64,000 nucleotides of DNA from Actinotalea lenta (GTDB lineage: Bacteria; Actinomycetota; Actinomycetes; Actinomycetales; Cellulomonadaceae), in the NCBI RefSeq assembly GCF_030586465.1, contig NZ_JAUQYP010000001.1, positions 1,033,400-1,097,399 on the forward strand, in the 5' to 3' direction. The position numbers and the translations under genes are program-made. Positions 35,463-43,585 of this stretch are shown here, piece after piece. The notes under the pieces are model-generated. The model was not told where the DNA came from and did not search any database. It was given only the letters and a program-made list of their open reading frames with translations. How positions within the stretch are numbered: the stretch's first letter is position 1; each line of letters opens with the position of its first letter.

Positions 35463-35579
35463 CCGTGTGAGCCCCCGGTCGCAGGCGCGTCGGACCTCCG
35501 GGCGGCCCTGTCGGCACACCAGGCACGCGCGTCGGACGCGCACATCCGGTACCTCAGACCGTCCGCGGCCCCACCACGG

Positions 35580-35813
35580 TCACGGGATCGGTGAGATCCG
35601 GCAGCCGTGCACGCCGCACACGGCGTACGCCGCCGGACCCACCAGGGCGACCGCGATCACCGCAGCCCACCAGGGCTTGGGTCCCCGCAGGTTCTTCGCG
35701 GGCCGCGCGGCCAGATCCGTCCAGGCCGTGGCGGCCAGGGCGAGCTGGGCGCTGCCGAGCACCACGAGGGCGGTGCGGGTGCGGGGGGACAGGTCCTTCC
35801 AGCTCTTGGGCAT
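35580..35813 (-). CDS. Small two-TM membrane protein (phospholipase-D-nuclease N-terminal-like)
   Basis: 77 residues. Basic start PKSWKDLSPRTR, TM1 near 14-31 (TALVVLGSAQLALAATAW), then TDLAARPAKNLRGPKPWW and TM2 near 50-66 (AVIAVALVGPAAYAVCG). The pattern TDLxxRPxxxxRGxKxxW is typical of the PLDc_N family of short membrane proteins, whose function is unknown. The ATG is preceded by GAAGGGAG 7-14 nt upstream. Single-gene unit after the tRNA, on the opposite strand. Confidence 0.75.
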   Translation of the reverse strand: MPKSWKDLSPRTRTALVVLGSAQLALAATAWTDLAARPAKNLRGPKPWWAAVIAVALVGPAAYAVCGVHGCRISPIP

Positions 35814-36007
35814 GATCGGCTCCCTTCGGGTTCCGATGCGACCAGCGTCATCCCGCCCCGTGCGACCCACGAGAGGCCAAGGTCCCTGCAGGTCGCTGCG
35901 CGGAACCCCCTGGGTGCGCGCGACGCCGTCCCCGCGCACGGGTGGGGCTCCGGTAGGGTCGGGCGTCGTCGGCAGTGGTGCCGCGGACTGTCGGTGAGGG
36001 AGGGCCA

Positions 36008-36733
36008 GTGGAGGTCACGGTCGTCGTCCCGTCCTTCAACGAGGCGGGCAACGTCCGACCCCTCGTCGCGGCGCTGGGTTCGGCCCTGAGCAGCGTGGAC
36101 GTGGACGTGCTCTACGTCGACGACTCGACGGACGACACTCCTGACGTCGTGCGACGGACGGCGCCCGACGCCCCGCTCCCGCTGGCCGTGCACCATCGCG
36201 ACCGGGCAGTGGGCGGGTTGTCCGGGGCCGTGGTCGAGGGGTTGCGCCGGGCCCGCGGCTCGGTGGTCGTGGTGATGGACGGCGATCTGCAGCACCCGCC
36301 GGACGTGATCCCCGCGCTGCTGGACCTCATCGAGGGCGGGGTCGACATCGCGGTCGCCTCGCGCTACACGCACGACGGCGACGCGGGCGGTCTGTCCTCC
36401 GCGCTGCGCCGCGCCGTGTCGAGCGCGGCTACGTCGCTGTCCCGAGCCGCGCTGCCCCGCGCGCTCGCTGACTGCTCGGACCCGATGACCGGGTTCTTCG
36501 CGGTGCGTGCCGACCGTCTCAACCTCGAGCGCCTCGACCCGTCCGGCTTCAAGATCCTGCTCGAGATCCTGGCGACCCATGACCTCGCGGTCGGTGAGGT
36601 CCCGTTCACGTTCGGGCGCCGCCACGCCGGCGTCTCGAAGGCGACGATGCGGCAGGGAGTGCTCTTCCTGCGCCAGCTGCTCGCGCTGCGCCGGCTCGCC
36701 CGGCGAGGGGTGCCGACGCGCGTGGGCGCGTGA
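36008..36733 (+). CDS. GT2-family glycosyltransferase, dolichol-phosphate-mannose-synthase-like
   Basis: 241 residues, the length of the catalytic domain alone. GT-A fold motifs: VVVPSFNEAGNV at the N-terminus, the nucleotide-binding VLYVDDSTDDTPD, the DxD-type MDGDLQHPPDVI, then SRYTHDGDAGG and the acceptor-loop DPMTGFFAVRADRL, all matching DPM1/Ppm1-type polyprenyl-phosphate glycosyltransferases. It lacks the C-terminal transmembrane pair of some relatives, so it is probably peripheral. GGGAGGG lies 4-10 nt before the GTG. The sugar donor (GDP-mannose or other) is not certain. Confidence 0.86.
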   Translation: MEVTVVVPSFNEAGNVRPLVAALGSALSSVDVDVLYVDDSTDDTPDVVRRTAPDAPLPLAVHHRDRAVGGLSGAVVEGLRRARGSVVVVMDGDLQHPPDVIPALLDLIEGGVDIAVASRYTHDGDAGGLSSALRRAVSSAATSLSRAALPRALADCSDPMTGFFAVRADRLNLERLDPSGFKILLEILATHDLAVGEVPFTFGRRHAGVSKATMRQGVLFLRQLLALRRLARRGVPTRVGA

Positions 36734-36755
36734 CGCCGTTCGCCCTGCGATACGG

Positions 36756-37820
36756 CTACGCGCGCGGCCTGCCCGTGTCGCGGCTCGGCTGCACGCGCTT
36801 CGGCTCGCCCGGCATCTTCGGGTACTCGGGCGGGTAGGGGAGGTCCTCCAGGCCGTGGTCGCGTTCGTCGCGCGCCGCCAGCTCGAGCGCGGCCTCGAGG
36901 CCGAACCGCGGAGCCGCGCCGGCCGCCAGCGGGGCGAACAGATCGCCGTGCTGGGCGAGCCGGGCCGGCATCGTGCGGACCGTGACGTCATCCGGGTGCA
37001 CGGCCTCGAGCTCGTCCCATCGCAGGGGCGCCGAGACCGTGGCCCGCGCATTGGCCCGGATCGAGTACGCCGACGCGATGGTGCGGTCGCGGGCCATCTG
37101 GTTGTAGTCGACGAAGATGGTCCGGCCGCGTTCCTCCTTCCACCATGCGGTGGTGACCTGGCCGGGCAGCCGGCGTTCGAGCTCGCGGCCGATGGCGATC
37201 GTGGCTCGGCGCGCCTGGGTGAACGACCACCGCGGCTCGAGCGGCACGAAGACGTGCAGGCCCCGCCCGCCGGAGGTCTTCGGCCACCCCGTCATGCCCA
37301 GCTCGGCCAGCAGCTCACGGACATGGGGCGCCACCAGGACGGCGTCGGCGAAGTCCGTCCCGGGCTGCGGGTCGAGGTCGATGCGCAGCTGGTCAGGCGC
37401 CTCGGTGTCGGCACTGGTCACCGGCCACGGGTGGAACGTCACCGTGCCCAGGTTCGCCGCCCATGCGACCACGGCGAGCTCGGTGGGGCACACCTCGTCG
37501 GCGTAGCGACCGCTGGGGAACGTGATCCGAGCGGTGCGCACCCAGTCCGGGGCACCCCGCGGCACACGCTTCTGGTAGAAGCCGTCGCCCCCTGAGTCGG
37601 TCCGGGTGGACAACCGCGCGCCCTCGAACCAGCCCTTCGGCCAACGCTCCAGGGTGGTGGGCCGGTCGCGGACCGCAGCGAGGATGCCGTCGCCCACGGC
37701 GACGACGTACTCGACCACCTCGAGCTTCGTGATCCCTGGCCCGGGGAAGACCAGTCGGTCCGGGTTGGACACCCGGACCGTGCGTCCTGCCACCTCCAGC
37801 TCGACCGCCGGCGCTGCCAT
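36756..37820 (-). CDS. Stand-alone LigD-type primase-polymerase (archaeo-eukaryotic primase family)
   Basis: 354 residues with only the polymerase (PolDom) module of LigD, lacking the ligase and nuclease domains. Motifs: VSNPDRLVFPGPGITKLEV at the start, VRTARITFPSGR, then the metal-binding DxD pair in RIDLDPQPGTDF, SGGRGLHVFVPL (nucleotide-binding Ser/His), and FVDYNQMARDRTIASAYS. These enzymes fill gaps in non-homologous end joining or excision repair and prefer ribonucleotides. No ku or ligase gene is in this window. TAGCGT 7 nt before the ATG suggests a leaderless mRNA. It may be the PolD1-type orphan polymerase known in mycobacteria. Confidence 0.9.
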   Translation of the reverse strand: MAAPAVELEVAGRTVRVSNPDRLVFPGPGITKLEVVEYVVAVGDGILAAVRDRPTTLERWPKGWFEGARLSTRTDSGGDGFYQKRVPRGAPDWVRTARITFPSGRYADEVCPTELAVVAWAANLGTVTFHPWPVTSADTEAPDQLRIDLDPQPGTDFADAVLVAPHVRELLAELGMTGWPKTSGGRGLHVFVPLEPRWSFTQARRATIAIGRELERRLPGQVTTAWWKEERGRTIFVDYNQMARDRTIASAYSIRANARATVSAPLRWDELEAVHPDDVTVRTMPARLAQHGDLFAPLAAGAAPRFGLEAALELAARDERDHGLEDLPYPPEYPKMPGEPKRVQPSRDTGRPRA

Positions 37821-37825
37821 GGGTG

Positions 37826-40762
37826 TCACGCTAGGGCGCGCCCACCCGGGCCGCGCGCGGGGGCGCCACCCATCGACGCCGGCGCGGCGGCGTCGAGCAG
37901 CCCACGCCGGTGCGCGACCGCCACCGCCTCGGTCCGGCTGCCGACTCCCAGCTTGGCCAACACGTTGGACACGTGGACGCTGACCGTCTTGAGACTGATG
38001 AACAGCCGCTCGCCGATCTGCCGGTTGCTCAGTCCCTCGGCCACGAGGGCCAGGACCTCCGCCTCGCGTGCGGTCAGCAGGTCGAGCGTCGGCCTGCGCG
38101 CACCGGGCACGTCGAGACGACCCCGGCGTGCGAGGTCGAGGCAGGCGGCGTGCAGCGGGCGTGCACCCATCAGGTCGGCGGCCTGCGTCGCGAGCCGGAG
38201 CTGGTGCTGCGCGGCCTCCCGCTCGCCGGCCTCCAGGAGCGCCTGCGCCCAGCGCCGTCGGCTGCGCGCCTCCTCGTACCGGTAGCCGTAGCCGAATGCC
38301 TCGGTCGCCGCGCGCCACAGCTCCGGGTCGTCGGTCCCGAGGAGCCGACCGTGCTCGGCGACGGCCCGGGCGAGCCACGCCACCCCCTCCGGCCCGAGCG
38401 GCCCCCCGCGGGGCCGGCCGCGCTCGGCGGTGGCCCGTGCCCGGGCCAGGAGCCGTCCGCCGTGCTCGACGGCGCCGGACACGTCCGCGCCGCTCGCGCG
38501 CCCGGCGGCCGCCAGGTCGGCGAGCGCCGCGAGCGCGAGGGCGACGAGCCAGATCCCGCCGAGGAAGTAGTCGTCCCAGGTTCGCCAGAGGTGTTGCAGG
38601 GCGCGCTCGGCCTCGTCGACGCCGTCCTGCGGGCGCCCCGCCCGGGTCAGGGCGTCGGCGCGGACGCCGCCGGCGATCAGGGCGAACTGCCCGTCCAGCT
38701 CCCACAGGTCGTCGAATCCGGCAGCACGCTCGACGACGTCCTCGTCGCCGCGGGCGACGGCCGCATAGAGGTCCACGAGCGCGAGGGCGCGGGCCTGGGC
38801 GGCGCTGCCCGCACCGCCCGCCGCGCCGGCCGGACTGAGGTCACCGATGACGAACCGCACCAGCCGGTCGAAGAACTGCTGGGACAGCCCGAACTCGCTC
38901 CACAGCAGCCCCGCGGACCGCGCGCGGGCCAGGCCGTCGACCAGCGTCTGCGCCGCCACGTCCAGACGTCCCGCGTAGTAGTGGGTGGTCGCCAGGTTGT
39001 ACACGCACCGCTGCTCGGTCGTCAGGTCGCCGGCGTCCCGCGCTCGCCGCGCGGCCGTCGTCAGGAGCTGCGCGGCACGGTCGGCGTCGTCGACCATGAG
39101 GACGGCGAGGGTCGCGGCTGCATCCGCCTCGACGGCCGGCAGGTCGGCCGCTTGCGCGATCTCGAGGGCGCGGCGGGCGTTCGACTCGGCCACGGCGTCG
39201 TGGTCCGCGCCCTCGACGTTCAGCATCACGCGTGCGTGGGTGGCCAGCGTCCACGCGGTGTCCAGGGGCGCCGCGTCAGCCGGCAGCTCGGCCAGGGCGC
39301 GGTCGGCCTCCGGGGGCGCCGCGACGGGATCGGCGGCGATGAGGTAGGTGGCCAGCTGGGCCCGCAGTCGGGCCCGCCGGGCGGGCGACCCCGTGGTGAG
39401 CTCGATCGCGGCGCGGCCCAGCGCCACGGCGCGGTCCGTGCGGCCGCACCGGTGCGCAGCCCGCGCGGCCCGGTCCGCCACGGCGGCCCGGTCGACCGGT
39501 GGGTCGTCGGTGAGGTCGGCGAGTCTCAGCACCTCCTCGAGGTGACCCAGCTCCTCGGCCGGTGCGAGCACCGCGGCTGCCTCGTCCGCGGCCTGCGCGG
39601 CGGCACGCGCCGCCGTGGCCAGGTCTCCCGCCTGGCGTGCGTGCTCGGCGAGCTGGGCCGCCGACCCCAGGCCGGGGTCGCTCCGCAGCACCTGGAGGTA
39701 CGCGCGGTGCAGCGGGAGTCGTTCGCCCGGCAGCATGTCCGCCTCGACCACCTCGGCGAGCAGGGCGTGGCGGAACTCCAGCCAGCCGGCTCGGTCGGTC
39801 AGTACGTGCGCGGCGACCGCGTCGCGGACGAGGTCGTCGAACGCGCCCTCGGCTCCCGTCGCCGCCCAGACCGCTCGGAGCAGACCCTCACCGACGCGGC
39901 GGCCGGCGACGGCCGCGACCCGCGCCAGCCGGAGCACCTGGGCGTCCAGGCGTTCCAGGCGGGCGTGCAGGACCTCCGCGAGCGTCCACGGCAGGTCCGC
40001 CCCGGCGCCGGCCTCCAGCAGCTCCTGCGCGAAGTAGGCGTTGCCCTCCGACCGGGCCATGACCTCCTGGACGCGTTCCTCCGGGACGGGCTCGCCGCGC
40101 ACCACGGCGGCGAACCGCCGCAGCTCGTCCCCGGTGAACGGTGGGAGCTCGAGCCGCTCCACCCGGGGGTTGCGCCACAGCTCGGCGAGCAGCGGACGTA
40201 ACGGGTGCCGCCGGTGCAGGTCGTCCGTCCGGTAGCTGACGACCACGAGAGTGTGCTCGTCGCGCAGTCGCGTGGCGAGGAAGCGCAGCAGGTCGCGCGT
40301 CGACGAGTCGGCCCACTGCGCGTCCTCGATCACGAGGACCAGCGGGTGGGTCGCGCTCCCCGCGGTGCCCAGTGCCGCCAGGACGCCGTCGAAGAGCTGG
40401 TGCCGGCCCCCGTCGTCGGCGGGCGCCCCGCCCTCAGCGCCCGCGCCCGTGAGCAGGCGCGCGAGAGCCGGCCGCGCGTCCAGCACCGGCTCGAGTGCGG
40501 TGCTGGTCGACGCGAGCTCCGCCATCGCCTCCGCGAACGGCAGGTACGGCAGGCCGACCTCGCCCAGGTCCACGCAGTTCCCGGTCACGGCGATCGCGCC
40601 CGTGGCCGTCGCGAGGTCGCCCACGTGGCGCAGCAGGCGGGTCTTGCCGACGCCGGCATCCGCCCCCAGCAGGACGACCGTGGGTTGCCCGCGTGCGGCG
40701 TCGCCGAGCGCGGCCAGCAGCCGGGCCACCGGCGCCTCGCGCGCGACGAACGGCGTGCTCAT
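37826..40762 (-). CDS. Large LuxR-family ATP-binding transcriptional regulator (LAL type)
   Basis: 978 residues. N-terminal AAA/STAND ATPase with Walker [15 protein letters not shown] near 31-44 and Walker [16 protein letters not shown] long middle region of alpha-helical TPR-like repeats follows (roughly 380-880). The C-terminal LuxR helix-turn-helix has [20 protein letters not shown] and [16 protein letters not shown]. Such proteins activate transcription after binding an inducer or partner; no ligand can be inferred. The ATG overlaps the stop of a 66-residue gene (ATGA), so both are made from one mRNA. A GTG four codons upstream is a possible alternative start. It ends 5 bp from the LigD-like start. 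Confidence 0.9.
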   Translation of the reverse strand: MSTPFVAREAPVARLLAALGDAARGQPTVVLLGADAGVGKTRLLRHVGDLATATGAIAVTGNCVDLGEVGLPYLPFAEAMAELASTSTALEPVLDARPALARLLTGAGAEGGAPADDGGRHQLFDGVLAALGTAGSATHPLVLVIEDAQWADSSTRDLLRFLATRLRDEHTLVVVSYRTDDLHRRHPLRPLLAELWRNPRVERLELPPFTGDELRRFAAVVRGEPVPEERVQEVMARSEGNAYFAQELLEAGAGADLPWTLAEVLHARLERLDAQVLRLARVAAVAGRRVGEGLLRAVWAATGAEGAFDDLVRDAVAAHVLTDRAGWLEFRHALLAEVVEADMLPGERLPLHRAYLQVLRSDPGLGSAAQLAEHARQAGDLATAARAAAQAADEAAAVLAPAEELGHLEEVLRLADLTDDPPVDRAAVADRAARAAHRCGRTDRAVALGRAAIELTTGSPARRARLRAQLATYLIAADPVAAPPEADRALAELPADAAPLDTAWTLATHARVMLNVEGADHDAVAESNARRALEIAQAADLPAVEADAAATLAVLMVDDADRAAQLLTTAARRARDAGDLTTEQRCVYNLATTHYYAGRLDVAAQTLVDGLARARSAGLLWSEFGLSQQFFDRLVRFVIGDLSPAGAAGGAGSAAQARALALVDLYAAVARGDEDVVERAAGFDDLWELDGQFALIAGGVRADALTRAGRPQDGVDEAERALQHLWRTWDDYFLGGIWLVALALAALADLAAAGRASGADVSGAVEHGGRLLARARATAERGRPRGGPLGPEGVAWLARAVAEHGRLLGTDDPELWRAATEAFGYGYRYEEARSRRRWAQALLEAGEREAAQHQLRLATQAADLMGARPLHAACLDLARRGRLDVPGARRPTLDLLTAREAEVLALVAEGLSNRQIGERLFISLKTVSVHVSNVLAKLGVGSRTEAVAVAHRRGLLDAAAPASMGGAPARGPGGRALA

Positions 40763-40959
40763 GAGGTGGGGCACGCCTCCGATCCTCGCAGCGTGCTCCG
40801 ACGCGCACCAGCCTCCGGCTGCGCCGGTGCGGGGTGCCGGACCGCGTCGCGGCGCGGCGTCCGGTGCCGCGGTGCCGGCCGCCGCCAGGCGTCGCGGACC
40901 TGGTCGTGCCGGTAGGCGACCTCGGCGTCCAGGGCGGGTCCCCACGGGGTGAGAGTCAT
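40759..40959 (-). CDS. 66-residue protein translationally coupled to the LuxR regulator
   Basis: Short gene immediately upstream of, and overlapping by 4 bp (ATGA), the large LuxR regulator. It has one of the best ribosome sites in the window: AAGGAGGACATC just before the ATG. The N-terminus [20 protein letters not shown] is amphipathic and aromatic; the rest is very Arg/Ala/Pro-rich ([15 protein letters not shown]), likely disordered and basic. I recognise no family. It may be a small regulatory partner of the LuxR protein or a leader peptide tuning its translation. The strong initiation site and coupling make it likely to be translated. Confidence 0.68.
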   Translation of the reverse strand: MTLTPWGPALDAEVAYRHDQVRDAWRRPAPRHRTPRRDAVRHPAPAQPEAGARRSTLRGSEACPTS

Positions 40960-41009
40960 GATGTCCTCCTTCGATCGAGGACGACTCTCGCGGTGAGGTG
41001 GGCGTTCCC

Positions 41010-41072
41010 GGATCGGGCGACCGACCGATCCTCGACGGGTCGGGCCGGGTCCCGCGGTCTGAGGTACCTCAG
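41010..41072. promoter_or_regulatory. Two palindromes in the divergent promoter region
   Basis: CTGAGGTACCTCAG (41059-41072) is a perfect 14-bp palindrome. GGATCGG (41010-41016) with CCGATCC (41025-41031) is a second perfect dyad, with an 8-bp spacer. Both lie between the small gene/LuxR operon (minus) and the plus-strand gene starting at 41125. That gene has TGACGA (41091-41096) and TACCGT (41114-41119) with a 17-bp spacer as its promoter. The 14-bp palindrome ends 18 bp before the -35 box, a position suited to an activator. Confidence 0.5.
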
Positions 41073-41124
41073 GCGGCGGGGCAGACCCCCTGACGAGGTG
41101 GACCTGCCGGGCGTACCGTCGAGT

Positions 41125-42039
41125 ATGGCTACCGACAACGAGGTCACCGGTCATCAGGAACGGACCGAGGAGTTCGACGCCTTCGGCCCGTGGGTCTACC
41201 GCGTGCGCACCGACGGAGAGGTGCCCCGGCTGTTCCGCCGGTTCGCACCCGACCCGGCGAGCGCGACGATGGTGATCAAGATCCCCCGCGGCATCGCGCG
41301 GCGGGACGCGAACCCGCAGATGGACCTGTACGACCACCTGGTCGGTCTGCGCGGGGACAGGCTGACGCTGCTCTCCCGCGCACCCGGCGAGGCGCACGGC
41401 GTGCGTCGCCGCGAGGTGGCGACCGATCGGATCGTCGCCCTGGAGGACAGCGTCGAGCTGCTCGACGGTCGGCTGTCGGTCCGCGTGCTCGACGAGAAGC
41501 CCATGACGGTCGGCTACAACGGCGCCTCCCGGGACGTGGTGGGTGAGTTCGTCGCCGCGCTTCGCAGCGCGATCCGTGGTGGTCCGCCACCGGAAGCGAC
41601 CGGCCCCGCGCCGGAGCTGGGCCTCGAGGACCTGTGGCCCGACGTCGCCCTCACCACCGAGTACCGCGAGCTGGTGCGCGCCGAGCCGGCGATGGGGATG
41701 CGGGCTGCCCATGCCCGTCGGGTCGTCGAGCCGGTGGAGCCCTCGACGGTGAGCCGTCTGCTGCACCGGTGGTGGCCGATGTGGCTCCAGGGCGCCGTGG
41801 TCTGCTCGGACCCGAGCGAGCTCCTGGTGCTGCACCGGCGGTCCTGGTGGGTGCGGGGCGGCAAGCCGGTGCACTCCATCGCTCGGACGTCAGTGCCACT
41901 GGGACACGTGCTGCCGGTCGAGACGGTGCCCACCGGGTATCACGGCGTCACGGAGATCCGGGTTCGCCACGACGCCGCGCGGTTCGCGGTGCCCAGCGGA
42001 TCGCCCACCGAGCGTGTGCTGCTGGAGCTGCTCGGCTGA
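41125..42039 (+). CDS. Conserved actinobacterial-type protein of unknown function, 304 residues
   Basis: Soluble, no signal peptide or membrane helix. It appears to have two halves, each ending with beta-rich segments: VATDRIVALEDSVELLDGRL in the first, and SELLVLHRRSWWVRGGKPVH with IARTSVPLGHVLPVETVPTG in the second. This pattern recalls PH-like or similar beta-barrel folds, but I cannot place it in a named family. The region LHRRWWPMWLQGAVV is aromatic-rich and may be peripheral to the membrane. TACCGT ends 5 nt before the ATG (leaderless). It is followed 20 bp later by another unknown gene on the same strand. Confidence 0.68.
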   Translation: MATDNEVTGHQERTEEFDAFGPWVYRVRTDGEVPRLFRRFAPDPASATMVIKIPRGIARRDANPQMDLYDHLVGLRGDRLTLLSRAPGEAHGVRRREVATDRIVALEDSVELLDGRLSVRVLDEKPMTVGYNGASRDVVGEFVAALRSAIRGGPPPEATGPAPELGLEDLWPDVALTTEYRELVRAEPAMGMRAAHARRVVEPVEPSTVSRLLHRWWPMWLQGAVVCSDPSELLVLHRRSWWVRGGKPVHSIARTSVPLGHVLPVETVPTGYHGVTEIRVRHDAARFAVPSGSPTERVLLELLG

Positions 42040-42059
42040 GCGTGCGCCACACTGGGACG

Positions 42060-42380
42060 GTGACGGAGGACCTCCACGAACCCGCGCCCGTGGCGGGCGG
42101 GCCCGACGACGGCACGTCGAGCGAGCCGGTGAGCGCAGTGCTGCGGGACGCCAAGTCCCGCGCCCGCGCGACGCACTACACCGTCGGCACGTTGCGCGCC
42201 GACGCGGATGGCACCTTGTGGCTCGAGTGCTCGTGCGGAACCGTCCTGCGCAACGGGCCGACCTGGACGCTCGACGAGCACGTCCGCCTGCACCGCGCCG
42301 AGGCCAAGTACCTCGAGCTGTCCCAGGCCGCGCCGCCGGGGATCCCGCGGCTGATCGACCTGGACGGGGCGGGACGTTGA
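42060..42380 (+). CDS. Small protein with possible zinc-binding CxC...HxxxxxH motif
   Basis: 106 residues. A disordered N-terminus (to ~35) is followed by AVLRDAKSRARATHYTVGTL. A compact region then has two Cys two residues apart (LECSCGTVLRN) and two His (DEHVRLHRAEAK). A CxC/HxxxxH set could bind zinc, like a small treble-clef or C2H2-type finger; this is inference. The first GTG in this frame after the preceding stop is used; no strong Shine-Dalgarno is seen, but CACACT lies 6 nt before it. Likely operonic with the preceding 304-residue gene. Confidence 0.6.
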   Translation: MTEDLHEPAPVAGGPDDGTSSEPVSAVLRDAKSRARATHYTVGTLRADADGTLWLECSCGTVLRNGPTWTLDEHVRLHRAEAKYLELSQAAPPGIPRLIDLDGAGR

Positions 42381-42672
42381 GGGACCGCACCTCCGCGGCC
42401 ATGGTGCTCGGGACCTGGCAGGCCCGCGGTCCGTTCGGCGGCAACGGCTCCGGCGGGCGGCTCCGCAGGCGGTGACCACAGCCCCGGGGCGACACGCCGG
42501 GCGAATTGTCCGGTTTGCGGCGAGTCGACGGGTATTTTCACCCATCGCCCGGAAGCATCCTCGGGACGGGACATGGTGGAATCGGTCCGTCCGGCGTGCC
42601 GACCTTCCGGCCCGTCCGACTCGGGGGTGCAGGATGGCCGGTGGCGTGTGTCGCGACCGCGAGGAGGGCTGG
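42381..42672 (+). other. Gene-free leader region containing the SigB-like promoter
   Basis: Between the zinc-motif gene and the RsbW-like gene. The segment 42400-42475 is Gly/Arg-coding in several frames without a ribosome site. The notable element is the SigB-type promoter listed separately. From its expected start site, about 42542, the mRNA would carry a leader of about 130 nt. I see no strong hairpin or riboswitch-like fold in it. Confidence 0.5.
42512..42535 (+). promoter_or_regulatory. SigB/SigF-type (stress sigma) promoter
   Basis: GGTT (42512-42515), 14 bp, then GGGTAT (42530-42535): an exact fit to the actinobacterial general-stress consensus GNNT-N14-16-GGGTAY. It drives the RsbW-like ATPase gene about 137 bp downstream, so the anti-sigma factor may be induced by the sigma factor it restrains, a common feedback design. 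The downstream ATTTTC also gives an AT-rich patch unusual for this sequence. Confidence 0.6.
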
Positions 42673-43167
42673 ATGGCCGGCGAGCCACAACGGCGCCCCT
42701 CGTCGGGGCGGCCCCTGCGCCTGGTGGGCGAGTCCACCACCCCGCGTGGTCGTCTCGGACCGGTCTGCGAGGACGGCTCCTCCGACGCGAGCCTCGTCCT
42801 CCCCGGCCACCGTCAGTCGGTGGCCGTCGGGCGGCACTGGGTGGTTCGCACCTCGGCCGAGCGGGGCGTGGTCGGGATGGCCAACCAGGTCGTCGAGCTC
42901 CTGTCCAGCGAGCTGCTGTCCAACGCCGTGCTGCACGGCGCCGGCGGGCACGCGATCGGCGTCCAGCTCCGGCACACCGCGGCCACCGTCCGGGTCGCCG
43001 TGAGTGATGGCGGCGACCGCGCTCCGGTCGTTCTCGACCAGGACCTGGCTGCCGTGAACGGCCGCGGCATGGCGATCGTCGAGGCCATGTCGACCAGATG
43101 GGGCATCGAGTCCCGCGACGAGGGCGGCAAGACCGTCTGGTTCGAGCTGGACCTCACCGAGTTCTGA
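42673..43167 (+). CDS. RsbW-like HATPase (anti-sigma factor / serine kinase)
   Basis: 164 residues, one HATPase_c domain. The ATP-binding blocks are ELLSSELLSNAVLHGAGGHA (N-box with Glu and Asn), VAVSDGGDRAPVV (G1) and GRGMAIVEAMSTRWGI (G2), as in RsbW/SpoIIAB-type kinases. The C-terminus GKTVWFELDL is the classic final strand of these proteins. It lacks a His-acceptor domain, so it is not a sensor kinase. The ATG has GAGGAGGG 5-12 nt upstream; the frame extends back to 42472 but that part has poor coding character. It may pair with one of the STAS proteins at 16465 or 24437. Confidence 0.85.
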   Translation: MAGEPQRRPSSGRPLRLVGESTTPRGRLGPVCEDGSSDASLVLPGHRQSVAVGRHWVVRTSAERGVVGMANQVVELLSSELLSNAVLHGAGGHAIGVQLRHTAATVRVAVSDGGDRAPVVLDQDLAAVNGRGMAIVEAMSTRWGIESRDEGGKTVWFELDLTEF

Positions 43168-43298
43168 GGCTGGCGACGAGGCGCCGACGAAGGCTGAGGC
43201 GTCTGCGGCGCCGTCCGACGGTTTCGCTTCGCGCTTGACGCGCACGCAGCCCTCGGGCCCGGAGGCCCTGCTCGCGGGGGCGACTCACGCGGGGTTCG

Positions 43299-43472
43299 TC
43301 AGCCGGCCAGCCGCTCCACCGGTGCGAACTCCGGGGCGGGACCGCCGGTGAAGCAGCGGCACGGGCCGTCCAGGTGGACGAAGCCCGTCGAGGGTCGCGC
43401 GGCACAGGGCACGACGGTCAGGACCGGCCGTCGCTCGTCCACCGGCGCCGCCGGCTCCGTCGTCGCGCTCAT
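43299..43472 (-). CDS. 57-residue Cys-containing small protein
   Basis: A short open frame with nearly all G/C third positions, sitting alone between the RsbW-like gene and the amidotransferase gene. The sequence has a disordered start (SATTEPAAPVDERRP), then LTVVPCAARPSTGFVHLDGP and CRCFTGGPAPEFAP. Three Cys (one in VVPC, two in CRC) could bind metal, for example zinc. No Shine-Dalgarno is obvious, but CGACCGGC precedes the ATG. I do not recognise a family. The strong codon bias favours a real gene. Confidence 0.55.
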   Translation of the reverse strand: MSATTEPAAPVDERRPVLTVVPCAARPSTGFVHLDGPCRCFTGGPAPEFAPVERLAG

Positions 43473-43585
43473 GCCGGTCGATCGGCAGCAGGGACGGCGC
43501 CCTGAGGGATCGCGGGAGTGAGCGTGAACATCGCCCGATGATGCCCGGCATGAGCCAGGGGCGCACGGCGGCGCGCCGAGTACGG

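Noticed and set aside
35540-41070. A 14-nt word CGGTCTGAGGTACC shared between 35540s (minus) and 41055s (plus)
   Set aside because: Matches of this length are expected by chance in 64 kb of biased composition, and only one copy is palindromic.
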